A stretch of 64,000 nucleotides of DNA from Tabrizicola sp. TH137. Its GTDB lineage: Bacteria > Pseudomonadota > Alphaproteobacteria > Rhodobacterales > Rhodobacteraceae. Position numbers and translations under genes: made by a program. Of the stretch, positions 1 to 7,568 are shown piece by piece; position 1 is the first letter of the stretch; every line of letters begins with the position of its first letter. The stretch lies in assembly GCF_002855575.1 (NCBI RefSeq), contig NZ_PKRQ01000001.1:930001-994000 (forward strand), in the 5' to 3' direction. Below the pieces are notes generated by a model. The model did no database searches and was not told the DNA's origin. It was given only the letters and a program-made list of their open reading frames with translations.

Positions 1-810
1 AATCCGCAACGCCCTCTGTGCCCCCAGCACGGCATAGCTTGCGCCAAAGGCATCCGGATCGGCACCTGTCGCCGCACAGAACCGCGCGATCATCGTCGCC
101 TCGGTCGCCGCTGTTACATCCCGCCGCACATCCTGCAACAGCGACACCAGATCATACCCCGGCTGCCCCATCTGGGCGAGTTGGAAGTCCAGAAGCCCCA
201 CCCGCGCCAGCGCCGCGCGATCCGGCAACCACAGCAGGTTCTCGGCATGATAGTCGCGCAGGATCATCACCCGCGGGCCATCCGCATGATCCCGGATCAG
301 CCCCTCAAGAATCGTCACGAACACGGCCGGATCCACCGCCTCTCCCGTCGCCGCGAACCGATACCATGTCAGCGCGAAAGAGGCCGCTTCCGCCCAGTCC
401 CGCGCAGAAAGGTCTTGCAGGCCATAGTCTGCGGGCATCGCCTGCAAATGCAGAAGAACATCCGTCGCCGCCGCATAAAGCGGCTGCTCCAAAGCGGGAT
501 CATCGGCAATCAGCCGCGAGAACAGCCCATCCCCCAGGTCTTCCAGCAGCAAGAAACCCTTCCCGTGATCCGCAGCAAGGATGACCGGGGCCGACAGTCC
601 CAGATCGCCCAGATGCCGCGCAATCCGCGCAAAGGCCATCGTGTCATCCGATATGCCGGGCGGCGCATCCATCAGAACGGCGGTCTGGAGTCCCCGCTCC
701 AGCCGGTCATAGCGCCGCTCCGACGCATCCCCCGCCAGCGGACGCCGCGCTGCCTGCCCCCATCCGGCCTCTGCCAGAAAGGCATCGCGAAGAATCTCGC
801 GCCCGCTCAT
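1..810 (-). CDS. amgK: AmgK-type sugar kinase (APH fold), 3' end cut off by window edge
   Basis: The first 270 codons are visible; the gene starts with ATG at 810 and runs off the left edge. The product looks like the COG3178 phosphotransferases (AmgK type), cytoplasmic kinases that phosphorylate the anomeric hydroxyl of MurNAc/GlcNAc during cell-wall recycling. What is seen is the aminoglycoside-phosphotransferase catalytic loop LRDYHAENLLW at residues 184-194 and the metal-binding LLDFQLA at 206-212. Its start overlaps the stop of the upstream tsaE by four bases (ATGA), so the two are co-transcribed. In related bacteria the next gene is often the MurU nucleotidyltransferase, but that would lie outside this window. 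Specificity for MurNAc is inferred from family and context; another small-molecule kinase is possible. Confidence 0.75.
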   Translation of the reverse strand, partial: MSGREILRDAFLAEAGWGQAARRPLAGDASERRYDRLERGLQTAVLMDAPPGISDDTMAFARIARHLGDLGLSAPVILAADHGKGFLLLEDLGDGLFSRLIADDPALEQPLYAAATDVLLHLQAMPADYGLQDLSARDWAEAASFALTWYRFAATGEAVDPAVFVTILEGLIRDHADGPRVMILRDYHAENLLWLPDRAALARVGLLDFQLAQMGQPGYDLVSLLQDVRRDVTAATEATMIARFCAATGADPDAFGASYAVLGAQRALRI

Positions 811-1283
811 GGTCTTGGCCCTGCCAGACGTTCCAGAAACCCCGGTCTTCCACCATCCATTTGTGCAAGACGGCCCTCACCTTGCGATGAAAGCCTCAAC
901 CGCAGCGCATTCGCCGGCAGATGGGGGCCAAGACGATCGGGCCACTCGATCAGACAGATGGCCTTGCCGAAGGCATCTTCCAGACCCAGCTCCAGCACAT
1001 CATCCGGATGGCCAAGACGATACAGATCGGCATGCCAGATCTCCACATCGCCGGCATCATAGGTCTGTACGAGGGTGAAGGTCGGCGATGGCACATCCTC
1101 CATCCGCCCCAAACGCGCACGGATCAAGGCACGGGCCAGATGCGATTTTCCGGCACCGATCGGCCCTTCCAGAAGAACGGTGTCGCCCGGCTCCAGCAAG
1201 GATGCAATCCGCTCTCCCAAGTTGGCCGTCGCGGCCTCGTCCGGAAGGAAGAGAGAGGTTTCGGAAAGGCGCGGGATGGTCAT
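807..1283 (-). CDS. tsaE: tRNA t6A biosynthesis ATPase TsaE
   Basis: A 158-residue cytoplasmic P-loop ATPase that works with TsaD and TsaB to make N6-threonylcarbamoyladenosine at A37 of ANN-decoding tRNAs. The Walker A motif GPIGAGKS is at residues 40-47, followed by the family signature SPTFTLVQTY and the HADLYRL segment. The frame is open upstream to 1370, but the ATG at 1283 (MTIPRL) gives the usual family length. The 3' end overlaps the AmgK-type kinase, as is common in alphaproteobacteria. Its partner tsaD lies at 11398-12498. Confidence 0.93.
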   Translation of the reverse strand: MTIPRLSETSLFLPDEAATANLGERIASLLEPGDTVLLEGPIGAGKSHLARALIRARLGRMEDVPSPTFTLVQTYDAGDVEIWHADLYRLGHPDDVLELGLEDAFGKAICLIEWPDRLGPHLPANALRLRLSSQGEGRLAQMDGGRPGFLERLAGPRP

Positions 1284-1323
1284 TCCATCAGTTTTACCGC
1301 CCCCTCCGGCCACCGCAAGCGCA

Positions 1324-2481
1324 TCAGGCGCTCTCGGCCGAAATAGCGCGTGGCGGGCCTTCCACGGCAACGGGGCGGAAAGCCACCAGTATCGCCCCCT
1401 CCGTCAAAGGCTCGCATCTGCAACGAACCAGCCGACCATCGGTCAGGCGCACCTCGCCCTGTTGTGACCGCCGTTCTTCCGGATGGCCGACGATTGCCTC
1501 AAGGTCGGCCCAAAGCGGTGTCGGCGCGGATCTTGCGCGCCATTGTCCAGCGGCTTGCGCAATATCCGCGTTCGACATGTCGGGGCCGGGATCATGTCCC
1601 CAAAGCACGGAATAGGCTTGATTTGTCATCACAAGCTGGCCAGATGCAGCAAAGACTGCAACGCCCTCTTCCATCCGGTCGATCACGCTCTGGCACAGCG
1701 CAAGACTGGCGCGATACCGCCGACCGCGAATGATCTCGGTCGAGATATCCTCGATCATCAGGGCAAGACTGCCTCCCTTGTGATGCCGACCCGTAACTCG
1801 GTAGGTCTGCCCGCCCGGCAGGGCCCAGACATCATCGAACACCCCCGTGGCAGAGGCGTGTTCTGGACTGATGAGGTTCGCCCTCCAATCCTTCCAGTTC
1901 CGGGGTTCCGGCACCATGCTGCGATCCCGCATCGCATCCAGCATCGCGCTCAAGGATGGTCGCCGCGACAGAAAGGCAGGGGAAAGCATGGTCAATTCCG
2001 CCAATGCCGGGTTGAAGCTCGCCAGATGCAGCGACCGATCGAAGACAGCCAGACCCAGCGGCAATTGCGCAAAGGTCTGCGTCATCGTCTGAACCATTTC
2101 CCGCAGTCCGTCTTCCGCCCTGACAAGGTCGTCACAGGGCAGGGCAAAGCCGACCTTGCCCATTTGGTGCCGTTGAAACCATCCCGAGGCTCCGTCGATA
2201 TCAAGCAGCACCCGCGCATCGTTCCGCAGAAGGCGCGCGCGCTCCTCGGCCCGCAGATGCAGAAAGGCGTCGTTGGCCCAGATCGGGGCACCACCCCCGG
2301 CGTCGGGCGCACCGCCTTTCCAAATCGGAAAGGGAAGGTCCCGCGCCACTTGCGCAGCCCACCGCCCCTTCGCAAGCCGCAACAAGACAGGGCCACGCCA
2401 GAAACGCAGCGCCAAGGACAGCAAGAGGATCGCCGCACCCAGACCAAGCACGATGAAATCTGTTCCGCCCCAAAGAGTCAT
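1324..2481 (-). CDS. Membrane-anchored double-PAS protein without kinase domain
   Basis: A 385-residue protein with one N-terminal membrane segment (about residues 7-28), a linker, and two PAS-like modules at about 120-240 and 255-350 (visible cores GLAVFDRSLHLASFNPA and GVAVFAASGQLVMTNQA). No histidine-kinase, GGDEF, EAL or receiver domain follows, so it senses or interacts but cannot itself signal by phosphotransfer. The frame is open to 2613; I chose the ATG at 2481 because it places the hydrophobic segment at the N terminus. A TTAA-N7-TTAA box lies 42 bases upstream of that start. It sits between regB and tsaE on the same strand, 40 bases before tsaE. Its ligand and partner are unknown. 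Confidence 0.7.
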   Translation of the reverse strand: MTLWGGTDFIVLGLGAAILLLSLALRFWRGPVLLRLAKGRWAAQVARDLPFPIWKGGAPDAGGGAPIWANDAFLHLRAEERARLLRNDARVLLDIDGASGWFQRHQMGKVGFALPCDDLVRAEDGLREMVQTMTQTFAQLPLGLAVFDRSLHLASFNPALAELTMLSPAFLSRRPSLSAMLDAMRDRSMVPEPRNWKDWRANLISPEHASATGVFDDVWALPGGQTYRVTGRHHKGGSLALMIEDISTEIIRGRRYRASLALCQSVIDRMEEGVAVFAASGQLVMTNQAYSVLWGHDPGPDMSNADIAQAAGQWRARSAPTPLWADLEAIVGHPEERRSQQGEVRLTDGRLVRCRCEPLTEGAILVAFRPVAVEGPPRAISAESA

Positions 2482-2522
2482 GAGCCCATCCAAGGTTTCA
2501 TGCAACTTATGAGCGAGTAACC

Positions 2523-2537
2523 TTAATTTTCCGTTAA
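2523..2537. promoter_or_regulatory. CtrA-like box (TTAA-N7-TTAA)
   Basis: Two TTAA half-sites at 2523-2526 and 2534-2537 are separated by exactly seven bases (ttttccg), the classical CtrA full-site spacing. The site is 42 bases upstream of the start of the double-PAS protein and downstream of the regB stop, in a 156-base gap. In a GC-rich genome this motif is rare by chance. Binding is inferred. Confidence 0.45.
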
Positions 2538-2637
2538 TTTCGGAATCGCCCGTGCAGTGTTTCCGCCAGCGGTGCAAACCGTCACGGTCATGGGTAACCA
2601 ACCCGCCCGGCACCCCCTGTGCAGGCGCGCCCGCGCC

Positions 2638-4026
2638 CTAGACTTCGAACGGTGTGTTGCTGCCAAGGCTCGCTGTCGTCGGTGCAAGGATGTCGCCGGT
2701 CTTCCAGACCAGTTCCACGATGGCGCCGCATCTTTCCGGCCGTTCTTCCGGCGTCAGGAAAGGGTCCGAAGCATTGGCAAAGGAAAGCTCTGCGCCCGTC
2801 CGCTCCAGCAGGGTCTTGGCGATGAACAATCCCAGCCCCATGCCTTCATATTCCGGGCGCTTGTCCAGATCCTGTGCCGACCGGCGCGATCTCACGAAAG
2901 GATCTCCGATCCGCCCGATCACTTGCGGCGGATAGCCTTCTCCATCATCCACGATCCTGATCGTGACGCTCCTCTCGGTCCACTCCCCATCCACCCAGAC
3001 GGTCGTCCGCGCGAAATCCACCGCATTCTGAATCAGGTTCCGCAATCCGTGAATCACTTCCGGCCGTCGCAATATGGTGGGCTGTCGGTCACCCGCGCCC
3101 GGGCCGGGCCCAAGGGTGAAGACCACCTGTTTTCCCCGTCCCATATGGGGTTCCGCCGCTTCACGCAGAACCGAGGCAAGCGGTGCCTGCCGCAGATGAA
3201 GATCATCCTTGCCCGCCCGCCCCATCCCGCGAAGGATATCGCGGCAACGGTCAGCCTGATCGCGGATCAGCCGCGCATCCTCGGCCAGATGCGGTTGATC
3301 CTTCAACTCCTCCATCATCTCCGCACTGACCAGCTTGATCGTCGCAAGGGGCGTGCCAAGCTCATGCGCCGCAGCCGCGACGACACCGCCCAGATCCGTC
3401 AGCTTCTGTTCCCGCGCCAATGCCATCTGCGTGGCCAGAAGCGCATCGGACATGGACCGTATCTCCGTCGAAATGCGTCTCGAATAAAGCCCGAGAAAGA
3501 CGATCCCGATCACGATCGCCAGCCAGAACCCGAACTCGAAGACCAACGGCACCTGGAGGGAGGTGCCATCGGCAAAACGCAGCGGGACGTTCACAAAGGC
3601 AATGACCGTCGTGAACAGGATCGCCAGCGCGCCCAGAAGCAGAGTCGTCCTCAGTTCAAGCGCCGAAGCGGATATCGTGACCGGCGCAAGGATCAGCAGC
3701 GCGAAAGGATTGGTCAGTCCGCCGGTCAGGTACAGAAGAAAGGCAAGCTGGGACAGGTCGAACAGAAGCGTCAGCATCGCCTCCACTTCGCTCAGCCGTT
3801 TGTTCTCGGGATAGACGAAGATGGAAATCAGGTTGGCGATGATCGACGCACCAACCGCCATGTAGCAAAGCCCAAGCGGCAACTCGATCCCATAGAGCCT
3901 GTCGGCAACGGTGATCGCCGCGATCTGCCCGGTAATCGCCATCCAGCGCAACAGGATCAGGGTGCGCAGACGAACCCAATCGCTGCGCGTGTCGCGGGAA
4001 AGAAGGCCGAAGCCGGGATTCATCAT
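2638..4026 (-). CDS. regB: Redox-sensing histidine kinase RegB/PrrB
   Basis: Inner-membrane sensor kinase that, together with RegA, controls photosynthesis, respiration, nitrogen and carbon fixation genes in response to redox state. From the ATG at 4026 (462 residues), there are about six N-terminal membrane segments, the quinone-binding heptapeptide GGLTNPF at 102-108, the H-box AAAHELGTPLATIKL with the phosphorylated His at 221, and the redox-switch cysteine in ADRCRDIL at 261, followed by the ATP-binding domain (GEGYPP, GMGLGLFIA). These match the known RegB landmarks (His225, Cys265 in R. capsulatus). An adjacent ATG at 4023 and an earlier one at 4065 are alternatives; homologues begin just before the RDTRSDWVRL segment, which favours 4023/4026. 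It is divergent from senC-regA. Confidence 0.95.
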   Translation of the reverse strand: MMNPGFGLLSRDTRSDWVRLRTLILLRWMAITGQIAAITVADRLYGIELPLGLCYMAVGASIIANLISIFVYPENKRLSEVEAMLTLLFDLSQLAFLLYLTGGLTNPFALLILAPVTISASALELRTTLLLGALAILFTTVIAFVNVPLRFADGTSLQVPLVFEFGFWLAIVIGIVFLGLYSRRISTEIRSMSDALLATQMALAREQKLTDLGGVVAAAAHELGTPLATIKLVSAEMMEELKDQPHLAEDARLIRDQADRCRDILRGMGRAGKDDLHLRQAPLASVLREAAEPHMGRGKQVVFTLGPGPGAGDRQPTILRRPEVIHGLRNLIQNAVDFARTTVWVDGEWTERSVTIRIVDDGEGYPPQVIGRIGDPFVRSRRSAQDLDKRPEYEGMGLGLFIAKTLLERTGAELSFANASDPFLTPEERPERCGAIVELVWKTGDILAPTTASLGSNTPFEV

Positions 4027-4120
4027 AAGGCGCGCACCACACGGCGACGTGACCAAGTTTCGCATTGTTAAGCATCGCCGCTTGCAGGATCAATGTGGCG
4101 GAACGGCAAGGAGAAACTGG

Positions 4121-4732
4121 ATGAGCAAACTCTACGCAGGGCTGGCAGCCGCCGCTGTCGTCGGCATGGTCGGCGGACTTTTTGCCTATGCACAGCTCGC
4201 CGGGTCGGATGACCGCTTCGCCCAATGCCGCGCCGGTGCTGTCGGCGGCGATATTGGCGGCCCCTTCACGCTGGTCAACGGCGATGGTCAGACGGTCACC
4301 GAGAAAGATGTCATCACCAAGCCGAGCCTTGTCTATTTCGGCTACACCTTCTGTCCCGATGTCTGCCCGCTCGACAATGCCCGCAATGCCGAAGCCGTCG
4401 ATATCCTCGAAGAGCGCGGCTTCGACGTGACCCCTGTTTTCATCAGCATCGACCCGGAACGTGACACACCGGATGTGGTGCGTGATTTCGCCGCAAATCA
4501 TCACCCGAAAATGATCGGCCTGACCGGTAGCCCCGAACAGGTCAAGGCGGCCTCGCAGGCCTACAAGACCTATTTCCGCAAGCAGAATTCCGAAGATCCG
4601 GACTACTACCTCGTGGATCATTCCACATTCACCTATCTCGTCCTTCCCGAAACCGGCTTTGTCGATTTCTTCAAGCGCGATGAAACCGCCGAACAGATGG
4701 CGGATCGGACGGCCTGCTTCCTGTCCGATTGA
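4121..4732 (+). CDS. senC: SenC/Sco1 copper chaperone
   Basis: A 203-residue membrane-anchored thioredoxin-fold protein that helps deliver copper to cytochrome c oxidase. One N-terminal membrane anchor (residues 5-25) is followed by the copper-binding motif CPDVCP (Cys78, Cys82) and the ligand His167 in VDHSTFTY. The RBS AAGGAG ends seven bases before the ATG. The gene lies between divergent regB and downstream regA, as in Rhodobacter, where SenC also modulates RegB/RegA output. Confidence 0.95.
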   Translation: MSKLYAGLAAAAVVGMVGGLFAYAQLAGSDDRFAQCRAGAVGGDIGGPFTLVNGDGQTVTEKDVITKPSLVYFGYTFCPDVCPLDNARNAEAVDILEERGFDVTPVFISIDPERDTPDVVRDFAANHHPKMIGLTGSPEQVKAASQAYKTYFRKQNSEDPDYYLVDHSTFTYLVLPETGFVDFFKRDETAEQMADRTACFLSD

Positions 4733-4744
4733 CCCTGTCGGGAT

Positions 4745-4773
4745 TTGACCAAACCCCGAAAGACGCCTAGCTT
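4745..4773 (+). promoter_or_regulatory. Probable regA promoter
   Basis: TTGACC at 4745-4750 and TAGCTT at 4768-4773 are separated by 17 bases, a good sigma-70-type spacing, and lie 31 bases before the regA ATG. This suggests regA can be transcribed separately from senC. It is not experimentally supported here. Confidence 0.5.
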
Positions 4774-4803
4774 TCAGGCAAGAACATAACAAAGGGAAAC
4801 CGC

Positions 4804-5358
4804 ATGGCTGACGACCTGACTGCCGAGCTTGGCCCGGATCGGACCCTTCTGCTCGTCGATGATGACGAACCCTTCGTAAAGCGTCTGGCCAAGGCCATGG
4901 AAAAACGCGGTTTTCTGCCCGAAACGGCAGAAAGCGTGGCAGCTGGAAAGGCAATCGCCATGACCCGCCCGCCGGCTTATGCGGTGGTTGATCTGCGGCT
5001 CGAGGATGGCAACGGCCTTGATGTGGTGGAAACGCTGCGGGAAAGACGGCCCGATTGCAGGATTGTGGTGCTGACGGGCTATGGCGCAATCGCCACGGCC
5101 GTCGCGGCGGTCAAGATTGGCGCAACGGATTACCTGTCCAAACCGGCCGACGCGAATGACGTGACGAATGCCCTTCTGTCACGTACCGAAACACTTCCTG
5201 CGCCGCCAGAAAATCCCATGTCTGCTGATCGCGTCCGCTGGGAACATATCCAGCGCGTCTATGAAATGTGTGATCGCAATGTTTCTGAAACGGCGCGACG
5301 GCTCAGCATGCACCGCCGGACATTGCAGCGCATTCTTGCGAAACGCAGCCCGAAATAA
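4804..5358 (+). CDS. regA: Redox response regulator RegA/PrrA
   Basis: A 184-residue global response regulator, partner of RegB. The receiver domain has the acidic pocket (LLVDDDEPF), the phospho-accepting Asp63 in AVVDLRL, and the conserved Lys in LSKPAD. A proline linker (PAPPENP) leads to a Fis-type helix-turn-helix ending in ETARRLSMHRRTLQRIL. Length, Asp63 and the extremely conserved DNA-binding helix match the RegA family. It is preceded by its own promoter-like sequence and the RBS AAAGGGA, and followed 69 bases later by hvrA. Confidence 0.97.
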   Translation: MADDLTAELGPDRTLLLVDDDEPFVKRLAKAMEKRGFLPETAESVAAGKAIAMTRPPAYAVVDLRLEDGNGLDVVETLRERRPDCRIVVLTGYGAIATAVAAVKIGATDYLSKPADANDVTNALLSRTETLPAPPENPMSADRVRWEHIQRVYEMCDRNVSETARRLSMHRRTLQRILAKRSPK

Positions 5359-5427
5359 TCGCGTCATTGAATTACATCAGTCGATGCATTAACAAAAACG
5401 CAGTCCAGCCAATTGGAGTGCGCTTGA

Positions 5428-5742
5428 ATGAGCTTCGATCTGAATTCCATGTCCCTCAAGGAACTGAAAGACCTGCAGGGACAAGTGGCCCGTGCAATTG
5501 CGAATTACGAAGATCGCAAGAAAAAACAGGCCCTTGCAGAACTGGAAGAAAAAGCCCGTGAAATGGGCTTCTCCCTTGCCGAACTGACCGGCACCGTCGC
5601 ACCGCGCAAACGCGCCCCGGCCTCGGCGAAATTCGCCAATCCCGCCAATCCCGCCGATACCTGGTCGGGCCGCGGGCGCAAGCCGCGCTGGTTCGCCGAA
5701 GCGCTGGCCGCCGGAAAGAAACCCGAGGATATGGCGGTCTGA
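5428..5742 (+). CDS. hvrA: H-NS-family regulator HvrA
   Basis: A 104-residue nucleoid-associated regulator; in R. capsulatus HvrA acts on photosynthesis and nitrogen-fixation genes. An N-terminal coiled coil (about residues 9-46, lysine/glutamate rich) provides oligomerisation, and the C-terminal H-NS-type DNA-binding core TWSGRGRKPRW is at 78-88. The position directly after regA is diagnostic. Its stop codon abuts the stop codon of convergent hvrB with no gap. Confidence 0.93.
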   Translation: MSFDLNSMSLKELKDLQGQVARAIANYEDRKKKQALAELEEKAREMGFSLAELTGTVAPRKRAPASAKFANPANPADTWSGRGRKPRWFAEALAAGKKPEDMAV

Positions 5743-6618
5743 TCAGGCCGCCTGCTCCAGCCATTTCAGGAAGGCCCGCGTCGCCGCGCGCTGCGGGCCT
5801 GGCTGGGTGACGATGAAATAGGCGGGAAGCTTGTCCTTGCTGTCATGCAGCAGGATAAGCCGCCCCTCCTCCAGATCATCCTCCATCAGGGCAAGGCTCT
5901 CGACCACCAGCCCCAACCCCTGCCTTGCGGCTGCCAGCGACAGCTCCTCGTTCACGAACTCCGTCCGCGACAGTGTCTCGGGCTTCAACCCAAGGCTTTT
6001 CAGGTAGTTTTCCTGTTCCGGCCAGTCGCGGGCAAGGATCCACTCCATCTCCTGCATCTCTGCCGCCGTCAGCGCCGTCCGACCGTCCAGAAGGTCGGGC
6101 GCGGCTGCAACGGCCATCCGCGCCGGGGCAAGGAAACGCGACGTCACCCCTGGCCAATCGCCATTTCCATAGCGGATGCCAAGATCCATCCCGTCCCGCC
6201 GCAGGTCCAGCACCCGCGCATCCGGGTGCAACGACAGCGCGACATCCGGGTGCCGGTCCCAGAAATCCTTCAGCCGCGGCATAAGCCATTGCGTTGCAAA
6301 GCTTGCCGTCAGGGTGATGCGCACCGGACGGTCCGATCCGCCGGCCTTCAGCGCGGCCACGCCATTGGCGATGGCACCGAACCCCTCGCTCAGCGCCTGC
6401 GCAAGCTGCTGCCCCTCTGCCGTCAGCGCCATGCCGCGCCCGTCTCGCGCCACCAGCGGCATGTCCAGAATCTGTTCCAACGCGCGCACCTGCTGCGCAA
6501 CTGCCGCATGGGTCACATTCAGCGCCCGCGCCGCCTGGGAAAACCCGCCCAATTCCGCAACCGCCGCAAAAGCGCGGAGAGATGACAACGGGGGAAGGGC
6601 GCGCCAATCCGTAGACAT
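5743..6618 (-). CDS. hvrB: LysR-type regulator HvrB
   Basis: A 291-residue LysR-family activator. The winged helix-turn-helix occupies about residues 10-68 (FSQAARALNVTHAAVAQQV), followed by the periplasmic-binding-protein-like effector domain. In R. capsulatus HvrB regulates ahcY, an ORF between them and itself in response to light; here the same neighbours are present, with a small ORF and ahcY downstream on the opposite strand. The effector is not known. The name rests on synteny plus family, so I am less sure of an identical function. Confidence 0.85.
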   Translation of the reverse strand: MSTDWRALPPLSSLRAFAAVAELGGFSQAARALNVTHAAVAQQVRALEQILDMPLVARDGRGMALTAEGQQLAQALSEGFGAIANGVAALKAGGSDRPVRITLTASFATQWLMPRLKDFWDRHPDVALSLHPDARVLDLRRDGMDLGIRYGNGDWPGVTSRFLAPARMAVAAAPDLLDGRTALTAAEMQEMEWILARDWPEQENYLKSLGLKPETLSRTEFVNEELSLAAARQGLGLVVESLALMEDDLEEGRLILLHDSKDKLPAYFIVTQPGPQRAATRAFLKWLEQAA

Positions 6619-6716
6619 ATGAAAGTTCAGCTAACAGTTTTGAAAGTTTTCTGACTCGGAAACATGCCCTTTTCTGGCTATATCTGCCAGCACAAACCGA
6701 ATGACAGGATCAGAAA

Positions 6717-6866
6717 ATGTTACAGATCATCGCCGAAGCCCTGCTGCTTGCCGCAGGTCAGCGCATCGAACAGCGCCCGAACAAGCGCCAGCCCGCGCCG
6801 CAAGATGGCACCCGCGGCACGGAACGCCCCGGTCCCTATACCCCGCCGTCCCGCGTGGGTGGCTGA
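6717..6866 (+). CDS. 49-residue small ORF between hvrB and ahcY (candidate)
   Basis: An ATG at 6717 opens a 49-codon frame with a hydrophobic/helical N terminus (LQIIAEALLLAAG) and a proline/arginine-rich tail (RPGPYTPPSRVGG), ending at 6866. It is divergent from hvrB with a 98-base gap typical of a LysR-controlled promoter. Its 3' end overlaps the HD-domain gene on the other strand by 31 bases. R. capsulatus has an HvrB-regulated ORF in the corresponding place, which makes a real gene plausible. No RBS of good quality is seen (GGATCAGAAA precedes the ATG), and no domain is recognised. Confidence 0.45.
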   Translation: MLQIIAEALLLAAGQRIEQRPNKRQPAPQDGTRGTERPGPYTPPSRVGG

Positions 6867-7459
6867 ACCGTGCAGGCCGCCAGAAGTTCCGAATGTCGTG
6901 ACACATAGTCCGCCCGCACCACAGCGGGCGGACGCAGCCTGATCTCAAGGCCGCGCAGGATCAGCGCATCGGGCTTCCCGAAAAAGCGATCCGCCTCGTT
7001 CTCCGAAAAACCTGCGATCTGCACTGCCTCCAGCCAGGCGGAAACCTTGTCGGCAGCCTTTATGGCTTTCTTGATCGGCACAGGCAGCGTGATCGGCAGC
7101 CCAAACCGCAGATGCACGGCAGCGGTCAGCCGCTCATCCAGCGCCCCGTAGCCCGGACCCACCGCCGCCTTGACCGGGCTGATCATGTCCCCGATCACAT
7201 ATTCCGGCGCGTCATGCAGCAGTGCGGCCAGTTGCCAACGCGCGGCGATGCCCGGATTGCAGCGGCTGAATATCTCCTCGACAAGCAGGGAATGCTCGGC
7301 CACCGAATAGGGCCAATCCCCCCGCGTCTGCCCGTTCCACCGGGCCACGAAGGCCAGACCATGGGCGATATCCTCGATCTCGATATCCATCGGCGTCGGG
7401 TCCAGCAGATCAAGCCGCCGCCCCGACAACATCCTCTGCCAGGCACGCGGCTGTTTCAT
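6836..7459 (-). CDS. HD-domain nucleotidase-like hydrolase
   Basis: A 207-residue cytoplasmic protein of the YfbR-like HD phosphohydrolase group. Metal-binding residues visible are His56 in VAEHSLLVEEI and the HD doublet His82-Asp83 in LLHDAPEYVIGD; a later Asp in KAADKVSAW completes the pattern. Such enzymes dephosphorylate nucleoside monophosphates or related compounds. A TTG at 7513 could extend it by 18 residues, but that would reach into the region needed for ahcY expression on the other strand. Its substrate is not deducible from sequence. Confidence 0.8.
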   Translation of the reverse strand: MKQPRAWQRMLSGRRLDLLDPTPMDIEIEDIAHGLAFVARWNGQTRGDWPYSVAEHSLLVEEIFSRCNPGIAARWQLAALLHDAPEYVIGDMISPVKAAVGPGYGALDERLTAAVHLRFGLPITLPVPIKKAIKAADKVSAWLEAVQIAGFSENEADRFFGKPDALILRGLEIRLRPPAVVRADYVSRHSELLAACTVQPPTRDGGV

Positions 7460-7568
7460 GCCCCTGCGGCCTTTTGCGCGTTCATCAGCATAGCCGACCG
7501 TTCCATTGTCCAATCCCGCCTCTCATGCTATCTGCCGCCGCAAAGCAAGGTTCAAGGAGCAACGGCAG

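Noticed and set aside
4027-4120. RegA binding site in the regB-senC divergent region
   Set aside because: GTCGC and GCGGC elements are present but not with the known spacing.
7460-7568. SAH riboswitch in front of ahcY
   Set aside because: No matching conserved stem structure seen and the space is shared with the HD gene start.
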